Source: Gammaproteobacteria bacterium
GTDB taxonomy: Bacteria > Pseudomonadota > Gammaproteobacteria > HyVt-429
Length of the DNA stretch: 64,000 bases
Reading direction: 5' to 3'
NCBI GenBank assembly: GCA_013152415.1
Contig: JAADGI010000016.1
Location: forward strand, 1 to 64,000
Shown here: positions 57,460 through 64,000 of the stretch, piece by piece
How the letters are laid out: each line of letters starts with the position of its first letter
Position numbering within the stretch: the stretch's first letter is position 1
Translations under genes and position numbers: made by a program
Notes under the pieces: model-generated
What the model was told of the DNA's origin: nothing
Databases searched by the model: none
The model's input: only the letters and a program-made list of their open reading frames with translations

Positions 57460-58782
57460 CTAGCCATCCTCACGATTGAGATGCTCCAGACGGATCCTCT
57501 TAACTGAACCCTGAATGCTTGCAAGGCCTTCTATGGCGATAATGGCCTGATTCATGTTGCCCTCCATGGTGCGGTGGGTCAGCATGATCACAGGAACTTG
57601 TTCGCTGCCGGGGGTAGCCTCTTTTTGTACGATAGCCTCAATGCTGATGTCATGGTCCGCCAGTATGCGGGTGGTATCCGCCAACACACCGGGGCGATCC
57701 ACAGCATGCATACGCAAGTAATAGGATGTTTCCACCTCTTCCATCGGCAGGATGGGTAAATTGGAAAGTGCATCGGCCTGAAAGGCCAAGTGGGGAACCC
57801 GATTCTCTGGGTCCACGGTCAGCACCCGCACCACATCCACGATATCGGCCACCACCGCAGAAGCGGTCGCATCGGCACCTGCGCCTGCGCCATAGTAGAG
57901 TGTGGAGCCCACCGCGTCACCTTTGACCAGCACCGCATTCATCACATCGTCGACGTTGGCGATGAGGCGTCTTTCGGGAATCAGCGTAGGATGGACACGC
58001 AGCTCAATACCCTGCTCACGCCGCTTGGCAATGCCCAGGTGCTTGATCCGGTAACCCAATTCTTCTGCGTAGATCACATCATCCTGGGTGATTTGGGTGA
58101 TCCCCTCCTGGTAGCATTTATCAAATTGAAGCGGCACACCAAAGGCAATGGCAGCAAGGATAGTTAATTTATGGGCCGCATCCACACCTTCCACGTCAAA
58201 GGCTGGGTCGGCCTCGGCATAACCTAACTGTTGGGCCTGGGCCAGCATGGTCTCAAAATCGGCACCCCGGTCGCGCATGCCGGTCAGGATGTAATTACCC
58301 GTACCATTGATGATGCCCGCCAACCACTCTATCTGGTTACCGGAAAGACCTTCTCGCAGGGCCTTAATGATGGGGATTCCACCGGCCACTGCGGCCTCAA
58401 AGGCGACAATGACACCCTTGTCACTGGCCTTGGCAAAAATTTCATTACCATGAACGGCAATCAGCGCCTTATTGGCAGTCACCACATGCTTGCCATTATC
58501 GAGGGCACGCAATACCAGTTCTTTGGCCAAAGAGACACCACCAATAAGTTCAACCACAACATCAATGTCGGGGTTATCCACCACCGCATAGGGGTCTTCG
58601 GTGAGATCTATATTGGAAACATCGCAAATACGCTGACGATTCAGGTCCCGAGCCGCCGCCTGCAAGATATGAATGTCACGCCCTGCCCGGCGTGTAATTT
58701 CATGGGCGTTACGTGACAACACATTGACAGTGCCGCCACCCACAGTGCCTAAACCCAGAATGCCAAGATTAACCGGTTTCAA
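57460..58782 (-). CDS. hom: Homoserine dehydrogenase
   Basis: The 440-aa enzyme makes homoserine for threonine and methionine. It has the N-terminal NAD(P) site NLGILGLGTVGGGTV, the catalytic segment GIINGTGNYILTGM and GYAEADPAFDVEGVDAAHKL, and a C-terminal ACT domain (about 355-440, SYYLRMHAVDRPGVLADTTRILADHDISIEAI) that probably gives threonine feedback. TTG 58782 matches the family start; TTG 58797 is an alternative. Confidence 0.93.
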   Translation of the reverse strand: MKPVNLGILGLGTVGGGTVNVLSRNAHEITRRAGRDIHILQAAARDLNRQRICDVSNIDLTEDPYAVVDNPDIDVVVELIGGVSLAKELVLRALDNGKHVVTANKALIAVHGNEIFAKASDKGVIVAFEAAVAGGIPIIKALREGLSGNQIEWLAGIINGTGNYILTGMRDRGADFETMLAQAQQLGYAEADPAFDVEGVDAAHKLTILAAIAFGVPLQFDKCYQEGITQITQDDVIYAEELGYRIKHLGIAKRREQGIELRVHPTLIPERRLIANVDDVMNAVLVKGDAVGSTLYYGAGAGADATASAVVADIVDVVRVLTVDPENRVPHLAFQADALSNLPILPMEEVETSYYLRMHAVDRPGVLADTTRILADHDISIEAIVQKEATPGSEQVPVIMLTHRTMEGNMNQAIIAIEGLASIQGSVKRIRLEHLNREDG

Positions 58783-58809
58783 TATACTAAGTTCCAAGTA
58801 AGAATTTTC

Positions 58810-58906
58810 TTAAGGGCACTTCTATTAATCCCCTCCACCCCTCAAGGGGGTACCGAGGTCCCTCCCGGAGGGAGAAGGGCTTATCAATCAATAAAAGTGC
58901 CCTTAA
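58810..58906. repeat. 97-bp inverted-repeat element, TTAAGGGC family
   Basis: Left end 58810-58829 (TTAAGGGCACTTCTATTAAT) and right end 58887-58906 are 20-bp inverted repeats with 18 matches. Between them lie CCCTCCACCCC..GGGGGTACCGAGGTCC, shared with 20.5 kb, and the palindrome-like CCTCCCGGAGGGAG. No coding sequence is present. The ends resemble a miniature inverted-repeat element. It lies between hom and alaC. Confidence 0.75.
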
Positions 58907-58930
58907 ATAATAGTTTGCTGGGCCACGCAC

Positions 58931-60127
58931 CTAAGCTATTGCCGAGCTCGATTCATCATTCCTAATCATATGCCGAATCATACGCACCGCTTGGCGGCTA
59001 CGTTGTTCATTTTCGATAAGCGCAAAACGTACAAATCCATCGCCATACTCCCCAAATCCAATGCCGGGTGACACCGCCACCTTCGCCTCGGCCAGGAGCT
59101 TTTTGGAAAACTCCAGGGAACCCATATTTCTGTACATCTCGGGTATCTGCGCCCAAACAAACATGGTGGCCTTCGGTTTATCCACTGGCCAGCCTGCGGC
59201 CTCAAGTCCCTCACAGAGTACATCCCGTCTGTGTTGGTAGATTCGACGCGTCTCTTCGACACACTCTTGAGAACCTTCCAGGGCGACGATAGAGGCAATC
59301 TGGATGGGCGTAAACATGCCATAATCCAGATAGGACTTCATCCGCTTCAATGCTGAAATCAAAACAGAATTGCCTGCCATAAAACCCACTCGCCAACCGG
59401 GCATATTGTAGCTCTTCGACAAACTGTAGGACTCGACGGCAATATCCTTGGCCCCAGGTACCTGTAAGATTGATGGGGCCACATAACCGTCGTAAACGAT
59501 GTCGGCATAGGCCAGATCATGAATAACCCAGATCTTGTTTTCTTTGGCGATCTGCACCACACGCGCCAGAAAATCGAGGTCCACACACTGGGCAGTGGGA
59601 TTACTGGGAAAATTGATCACCAACATCTTCGGCACCGGCCAAGAGTGCTTGATGGCCTCTTCGAGGGCCTGAAAGAAATCACCCCCCGGTACCAGGGGGA
59701 CGTGGCGAATATCGGCGCCGGCAATGATGAACCCATAGGGATGTATGGGGTAGGCGGGGTTAGGCACCAACACCGCATCACCGGGACCCACGGTGGCCAT
59801 AGCGAGATGGGCCAGGCCTTCCTTGGAGCCGATGGTGACAATGGCCTCTTCATCCATATCCAGATCCACATCAAAGCGGGTCTTGTACCAACCACACAGG
59901 GCACGACGCAGGCGTGGAATACCCCGTGACATGGAGTAGCGGTGGGTATCGCGGCGCTGGGCCGCCTCACAGAGCTTTTCGATCACATGGTCCGGAGGCG
60001 GTAAATCCGGGTTGCCCATACCAAAATCAATGATGTCCTCACCACGATGCCTGGCCTGTGCCTTTAGATCATTAACGATGTTAAATACATAGGGCGGCAA
60101 GCGCTTGATGCGCGGAAATTGATCCAT
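58931..60127 (-). CDS. alaC: Alanine-type aminotransferase AlaC
   Basis: The 398-aa fold-type I PLP aminotransferase has the PLP Lys in [30 protein letters not shown], and [13 protein letters not shown]. It resembles AlaC, which forms alanine from pyruvate and glutamate. The alaC-hom-thrC order is common in gammaproteobacteria. Confidence 0.88.
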   Translation of the reverse strand: MDQFPRIKRLPPYVFNIVNDLKAQARHRGEDIIDFGMGNPDLPPPDHVIEKLCEAAQRRDTHRYSMSRGIPRLRRALCGWYKTRFDVDLDMDEEAIVTIGSKEGLAHLAMATVGPGDAVLVPNPAYPIHPYGFIIAGADIRHVPLVPGGDFFQALEEAIKHSWPVPKMLVINFPSNPTAQCVDLDFLARVVQIAKENKIWVIHDLAYADIVYDGYVAPSILQVPGAKDIAVESYSLSKSYNMPGWRVGFMAGNSVLISALKRMKSYLDYGMFTPIQIASIVALEGSQECVEETRRIYQHRRDVLCEGLEAAGWPVDKPKATMFVWAQIPEMYRNMGSLEFSKKLLAEAKVAVSPGIGFGEYGDGFVRFALIENEQRSRQAVRMIRHMIRNDESSSAIA

Positions 60128-60298
60128 AATGCTAATGCCAAACGGGTGTAATCAGACGTCGATGATCGGGGTTCTGCGGTCAGAATGTAACCAAACTACA
60201 ACAAATCCTTCAGCCCCGAACCATACTTATGGAACTCTTTGCTGTCAATTCCGTGGGGGCTATAGGGTAAGCTGTGAGCATGAGATAGACTTCGCTTC

Positions 60299-60667
60299 AT
60301 GAAGATCAACCTGGATAAAGGTCACGGCAATCGCATACGACACTATGCGCCTGGACAGATCACTATCAACGACCAAGTAGTCACCACCAGTACCGTGGTA
60401 CTGGCTGATCGGACTTATACCGATTGGGCCCCTGCCTCCATGGCGGATCTGAAGGCCGCACACCTTGCCACCATTGCCGATATGGGACCTGAGATTTTAC
60501 TATTGGGTACCGGGGCCAGTCTGTGCTTCCCGCAACCTGCTTTAATGGCGGTCTTAATGGAGCGCGGTATCGGCCTTGAGGTCATGGATACCCCGGCGGC
60601 CTGCCGAACCTTTAATATCCTGATGGAAGATAGACGCAACGTGGCTGCCGCCCTGTTTATGATTTAA
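60299..60667 (+). CDS. Mth938-domain protein (DUF498)
   Basis: The 122-aa protein belongs to the Mth938-like/DUF498 family. Landmarks are IRHYAPGQITINDQ, PEILLLGTGASLCFPQP and MDTPAACRTFNILMEDRRNVAAALF. The family includes the human NDUFAF3 complex I assembly factor, but the bacterial function is not settled. It is divergent from alaC. Confidence 0.87.
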   Translation: MKINLDKGHGNRIRHYAPGQITINDQVVTTSTVVLADRTYTDWAPASMADLKAAHLATIADMGPEILLLGTGASLCFPQPALMAVLMERGIGLEVMDTPAACRTFNILMEDRRNVAAALFMI

Positions 60668-60720
60668 AGGGTATTTCTACTATCCTCTCCCTCCGGGAGA
60701 GGATAAGGGTGAAGTAGGTA
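60664..60720. repeat. Copy of the TTAAGGGC family after the Mth938 gene
   Basis: TTAAAGGGTATTTCTACTA, immediately at the end of the upstream gene, resembles the left end of the 58.8-kb element (TTAAGGGCACTTCTATTA). It is followed by the hairpin CCTCTCCCTCCGGGAGAGG. The right end is not recognisable. It could act as a terminator for the upstream gene. Confidence 0.6.
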
Positions 60721-60742
60721 GAGGGAATAAAAAAATTGGCTA

Positions 60743-61058
60743 TATCCGGATTTCCCAACCATGAATTGCGGTACTGTAGCTGTTTCATAGGGGTTTTGGC
60801 TTCTTTTACGGTGTGCACAAATCGCTGGTAATATGCGCAGGGATATCGAGGTCACTGACGGTCAGGTAAATCATGTCGGCAAAGCTGTTGGTTTGTGCAT
60901 AGCACCTCGTTCCCGCGCTCCCGCGCTCCCGCGTGGGAATGTATATGTTTGGCTCGGTAGGGCAGAGCTATGGGTTCCCACGCGGGAGCGTGGGAACCAG
61001 AGATCCAAGTCATTGCGTCAACGCAAATCGCTGGTAAATTCGTTGGGAAATCCGGATA
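60743..61058. repeat. Composite repeat flanked by 17-bp inverted repeats
   Basis: TATCCGGATTTCCCAAC at 60743-60759 has a perfect inverted copy at 61042-61058. Inside are a direct repeat CAAATCGCTGGTAA (60818-60831 and 61024-61037) and a long hairpin with TTCCCGCGCTCCCGCG..CGTGGGAA and TTCCCACGCGGGAGCGTGGGAA. The latter is a widespread intergenic repeat type. No gene is present. It sits downstream of rpoS. Confidence 0.65.
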
Positions 61059-61073
61059 GACCCAAAAAATTAA

Positions 61074-62021
61074 TCAAAAAAGGGAATCGAGAGAATACCC
61101 CTTCTTCTCCAGTAGGGTTCGCAGGCGCTGCAAGGCCTCAACCTGTATCTGGCGTACCCGTTCTCGAGTCACGCCCACATCTGCACCCACCTGCTCCAGG
61201 GTGGCAACCTCACGCCCCTTTAAACCAAAGCGCCGCTCCACCACCTCGCGCTGCTTCTCGGTCAGGGTGTCCAACCACTCTCCAATATACTTTTGCACCT
61301 TTTCACTTTGTAAGACCTCAGCCGGATCAACGGCATTTTGATCCGGTATGGCATCTAACAGTGTCCGCTCCCGGTCACTCTCCACAGGGGCATCCACTGA
61401 GGCAACCCGCTCATACAGGCCGAGCATTTTTTTGACATCTTCAATGGGGACATCCAACAGTTCGGCAATTTCTTCAGGGCTCGGTTCGTGGTCCAGCTTC
61501 TGGGCCAACATCTTTGCCGCACGTTGATAAATATTGATTTCCTTTAACACATGCACCGGCAAACGAATGGTGCGAGTTTGATTCATGATGGCCCGTTCAA
61601 TCGTTTGCCGTATCCACCAAGTGGCATAGGTTGAAAACCTGAATCCACGCTCTGGATCGAACTTCTCTACCGCCCGAATCAAACCCAGATTGCCCTCTTC
61701 GATGAGGTCCAGTAGCGCCAAGCCACGGTTCATATAACGACGGGCGATCTTGACCACCAGCCGCAGATTACTTTCGATCATGCGGGAACGTGCGGCGGCA
61801 TCACCCTTTTGGGTTTTACGGCCAAAATAGACTTCCTCTTCCGCGCTTAACAGAGGGGAAAATCCAATCTCACGCAGGTAAATCTGGGTGGCATCGGCCT
61901 GGGCACCACGGTTGTTCCGTGCAGGCGGACGTCCCCGGCGCGACGCCGAATCGTCGGCCTTGGTGCTCTTTTTTCGGTCCTCTACCCCGGTGACATCCTT
62001 ATTGGACTGAGACATTGACAA
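61074..62021 (-). CDS. rpoS: Stationary-phase sigma factor RpoS
   Basis: The 315-aa sigma-70 family member has region 1.2 ([22 protein letters not shown]), region 2 ([37 protein letters not shown] and [17 protein letters not shown]) and region 4 ([29 protein letters not shown]). It lies just downstream of nlpD, as in other gammaproteobacteria, where much of rpoS transcription starts inside nlpD. TTG 62021 has AGGA 8 nt upstream; ATG 62015 is the alternative. Confidence 0.95.
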   Translation of the reverse strand: MSMSQSNKDVTGVEDRKKSTKADDSASRRGRPPARNNRGAQADATQIYLREIGFSPLLSAEEEVYFGRKTQKGDAAARSRMIESNLRLVVKIARRYMNRGLALLDLIEEGNLGLIRAVEKFDPERGFRFSTYATWWIRQTIERAIMNQTRTIRLPVHVLKEINIYQRAAKMLAQKLDHEPSPEEIAELLDVPIEDVKKMLGLYERVASVDAPVESDRERTLLDAIPDQNAVDPAEVLQSEKVQKYIGEWLDTLTEKQREVVERRFGLKGREVATLEQVGADVGVTRERVRQIQVEALQRLRTLLEKKGYSLDSLF

Positions 62022-62032
62022 ATCTATTTTCC

Positions 62033-62797
62033 TTATTTTTTCTTGGGTAAATAGCGCAGTGGATTAACAGGTATCCCCCGTCGGCGTATCTCAAAATGAA
62101 GCTTGGTACGGTTAGTATCGGTACTGCCCATACTGGCAATTTGCTCTCCTCTGCGCACCTTTTGACCCTGCCTGACCAACAGTTTTTTGTTGTGGGCATA
62201 AGCACTTAGGAACAACTCATCATGTTCTATGATAATAAGCTTACCGTATCCACGAAGTCCACTCCCCAGGTAGGCAATTTTACCACTGGCGGCAGCCCGT
62301 ACGGGCTGGCCAGACCGCCCCCCGATGTCCACACCCTTATTTCGACGCCGGGTGGAAAACCCTTTAATAACCTTACCTTTTGTGGGCCAGGACCAGCGTA
62401 TGGGTCGAGATCGGGTTATGGAGGCTTGGCTACGTTGGGGCGTCTTTTTGCGTACTGCGGGCTTGGCTTTTGCTTTGGACCAGGATTTGAGCTGTTTTTT
62501 TACCAGGGTTTTGGGCCGAGCCTGCTTGAGCCTGGGTGCGGGTCGAAGACGCAGCCGCTGTCCCGGTTTGATGTGATAATTGGACGGTAAGCCATTCCAG
62601 CGAGCCAAATCATGGTAGTCCAGCCTGGCCTCCCAGGCTATGCTATAGAGGGTGTCACCGGCGTTAACGACTCTGTAGGGAACAGATCGCTGTGATGCAG
62701 TGGTACGCTCGCTGACGGGGGCAAAGGGGGTGCCGCTGCAGGCACTTAACAACAACAGCCCCGTCGCCAGCCCGACGAGACCTATTGAGCCGCCCAG
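62033..62797 (-). CDS. nlpD: LysM/M23-domain lipoprotein NlpD
   Basis: The protein has a lipobox LLLLSAC with Cys as the lipidated residue, a LysM domain ([30 protein letters not shown]) and an M23 domain lacking the full zinc set ([29 protein letters not shown]); it should activate amidases rather than cut peptidoglycan itself. The start is odd. No ATG, GTG or TTG precedes the signal peptide, and the open frame begins inside yqaA. CTG 62797, next to a GGGAGGGGGG run, is the best guess; TTG 62755 would start within the lipobox region. Confidence 0.75.
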   Translation of the reverse strand: MGGSIGLVGLATGLLLLSACSGTPFAPVSERTTASQRSVPYRVVNAGDTLYSIAWEARLDYHDLARWNGLPSNYHIKPGQRLRLRPAPRLKQARPKTLVKKQLKSWSKAKAKPAVRKKTPQRSQASITRSRPIRWSWPTKGKVIKGFSTRRRNKGVDIGGRSGQPVRAAASGKIAYLGSGLRGYGKLIIIEHDELFLSAYAHNKKLLVRQGQKVRRGEQIASMGSTDTNRTKLHFEIRRRGIPVNPLRYLPKKK

Positions 62798-63384
62798 AAG
62801 CCCCCCTCCCGCAATACGATGTAGGCCAATATGGCCAGGGTCACCACTGTCCAGCCTATTTTATCGAGCTTAGTCTCCAATACATCGGCAAAACGTGGCC
62901 CACCCCAATACAAAATACCGGCTACAAGAAAAAATCGGGCACCACGGCCAATGCAGGAAGCAATAATAAACGGCAATAGCGCCATGGCCGTTACACCCGC
63001 AGAGATGGTAAACACCTTGTAGGGAATAGGGGTAAATCCAGCGATGAACACCACCCAAAACCCATAGTCAGCAAACCATTCCTGCACACGAAGAAAGCGC
63101 GCCTCGGCGTGATATATCTCAAGAATGGGCTGGGCGACTTCCGCATATAAAAACACGCCAATATAATAGCCCAGCACACCGCCGAGCACGGACATTATGG
63201 TGGTCAGGCTGGCATACCACCATGCCTTATCCCGGTTCCTAAGCACCATGGGGGCCAACATCACATCTGGAGGAATGGGAAAAAAAGATGATTCGGCAAA
63301 ACTGAGCAAACCGAGGTAACGCGGTGCGTGTTTATGCCCCGCCCATTTTATTGACCGGGTGTAGAGCCAGGAAAATATTTTCAT
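62782..63384 (-). CDS. yqaA: YqaA/DedA-family membrane protein
   Basis: The 200-aa protein resembles YqaA of the DedA/SNARE-associated superfamily. It has three to five hydrophobic segments (LLSFAESSFFPIPPDVMLAPMV, TTIMSVLGGVLGYYIGVFL, VVFIAGFTPIPYKVFTISAG and a C-terminal helix). The F(F/T)PIPxD and G(F)TPIPYK motifs with acidic and basic residues in reentrant loops fit DedA proteins. It lies between pcm and nlpD, overlapping both. Confidence 0.85.
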   Translation of the reverse strand: MKIFSWLYTRSIKWAGHKHAPRYLGLLSFAESSFFPIPPDVMLAPMVLRNRDKAWWYASLTTIMSVLGGVLGYYIGVFLYAEVAQPILEIYHAEARFLRVQEWFADYGFWVVFIAGFTPIPYKVFTISAGVTAMALLPFIIASCIGRGARFFLVAGILYWGGPRFADVLETKLDKIGWTVVTLAILAYIVLREGGFWAAQ

Positions 63385-64000
63385 TATTGTTTACCTTCCA
63401 ACAACGGAACAAATCGAACCGCATCCAATACTTCTTCATTAAATTGATCGCCCTCACGGGTGATAAGGCGGAGCTGCTGAAAGTCATCAGCACCCACCGG
63501 CAATAGCATTCGGCCTTTGTCCGCCAACTGTTGGAGCAATGAGTCGGGCACCTGGGCACCCGCGGCGGTAACCATGATCCCATCGTAGGGGGCATGCTCC
63601 GCCCAGCCCAAAATACCATCGGAATGATGAAACTGGATGTTGGCCAAACCCAGTTCCCCTAAACAGATCATGGCTCGATTAAGTAACGAGGCAATACGTT
63701 CTACTGTAAATACCTTACTGACCAAAGATGCCAATACTGCAGTTTGATAACCCGACCCGGTACCGATCTCAAGTACCCGCTGGCAGGGCCCGGCAGCAAG
63801 CAACACCTCGGTCATTTTTGCAACGATATAGGGCTGCGATAGGGTCTGCCCAAAACCAATGGGTAGTGCGACATTTTCATAGGCCCGTGATGCCAAGGCT
63901 TCATCCAAAAATATATGTCGGGGCACACTCCCTATAACCTCCAAAACCTGCTCATTGGATATGCCTTGTCCACGCAGCAGGTCCACCAACCGGGTTCGAG
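63384..64000 (-). CDS. pcm: Protein-L-isoaspartate O-methyltransferase, 5' end cut by the window
   Basis: The protein repairs isoaspartate residues using S-adenosylmethionine. It has [38 protein letters not shown], motif [17 protein letters not shown] and the post-I block. The frame is open to the window edge, and the residues before VDLLRGQGI still look like family sequence (RTRL), so the true start is beyond 64,000. It ends at the yqaA start. Confidence 0.9.
   Translation of the reverse strand, partial: RTRLVDLLRGQGISNEQVLEVIGSVPRHIFLDEALASRAYENVALPIGFGQTLSQPYIVAKMTEVLLAAGPCQRVLEIGTGSGYQTAVLASLVSKVFTVERIASLLNRAMICLGELGLANIQFHHSDGILGWAEHAPYDGIMVTAAGAQVPDSLLQQLADKGRMLLPVGADDFQQLRLITREGDQFNEEVLDAVRFVPLLEGKQ

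Overview
The window looks like a gammaproteobacterial chromosome with intermediate GC. Three gene orders support this: pcm-yqaA-nlpD-rpoS; tatD-pilZ-holB-tmk-mltG-pabC-pabB running into fabF-acpP-fabG-fabD-fabH-plsX-rpmF; and gspC to gspM. E. coli-type SpeD, RluC, an RNase E with a disordered tail, RlmD and an RpfE-like protein beside recJ fit the same picture. I cannot name the genus. A free-living or sulfur-oxidising lineage is possible, but no diagnostic gene is present.

Bases 1-11,000 are accessory DNA. They hold an unrecognised membrane protein, an orphan TnsA-like endonuclease, three broken recombinase or methyltransferase genes, and a very good match to the chromosomal dif site (3720-3747). 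A class V aminotransferase, an Aer-like chemoreceptor and a complete IS110/IS1111-type element with a long 3' noncoding segment (candidate bridge RNA) follow. Then come an unknown 401-aa protein and a toxin-antitoxin pair behind a palindromic operator. That pair sits between two copies of the end of a small membrane-protein gene.

Bases 11,000-24,000 (minus strand) make up a housekeeping block for DNA replication, folate and cell-wall enzymes and fatty-acid and phospholipid synthesis. From 24,500 to 36,600 come two-subunit pyruvate carboxylase, Maf, SppA, a Rieske protein, a HAD phosphatase, RluC, RNase E, RlmD and a PolB-like exonuclease. The 36,600-45,000 stretch mixes core genes (cysM, recJ, rpfE-like, speD) with probable arrivals: a Uma2 protein, an AT-rich Nudix plus membrane-protein pair, an HEXXH protein and a second toxin-antitoxin pair with a phased operator. 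From 44,933 to 55,141 lies a full type II secretion operon, gspC-D-E-F-G-H-I-J-K-L-M, split between gspG and gspH by a repeat carrying a dead GxxExxY gene. The right end has fcl, thrC, hom, alaC, an Mth938-like gene, rpoS, nlpD, yqaA and a 5'-truncated pcm.

Two intergenic repeat families stand out. One has long inverted arms with the core CTCGCCAAGRCGCCAAG. It occurs near 14.2, 16.4, 20.4, 20.7, 36.7 and 49.1 kb, with eroded relics near 10.9 and 30.5 kb. The other has ends reading TTAAGGGCACTTCTATTA and a GC-rich hairpin, near 52.6, 58.8 and 60.7 kb. No tRNA, rRNA or CRISPR array was seen.
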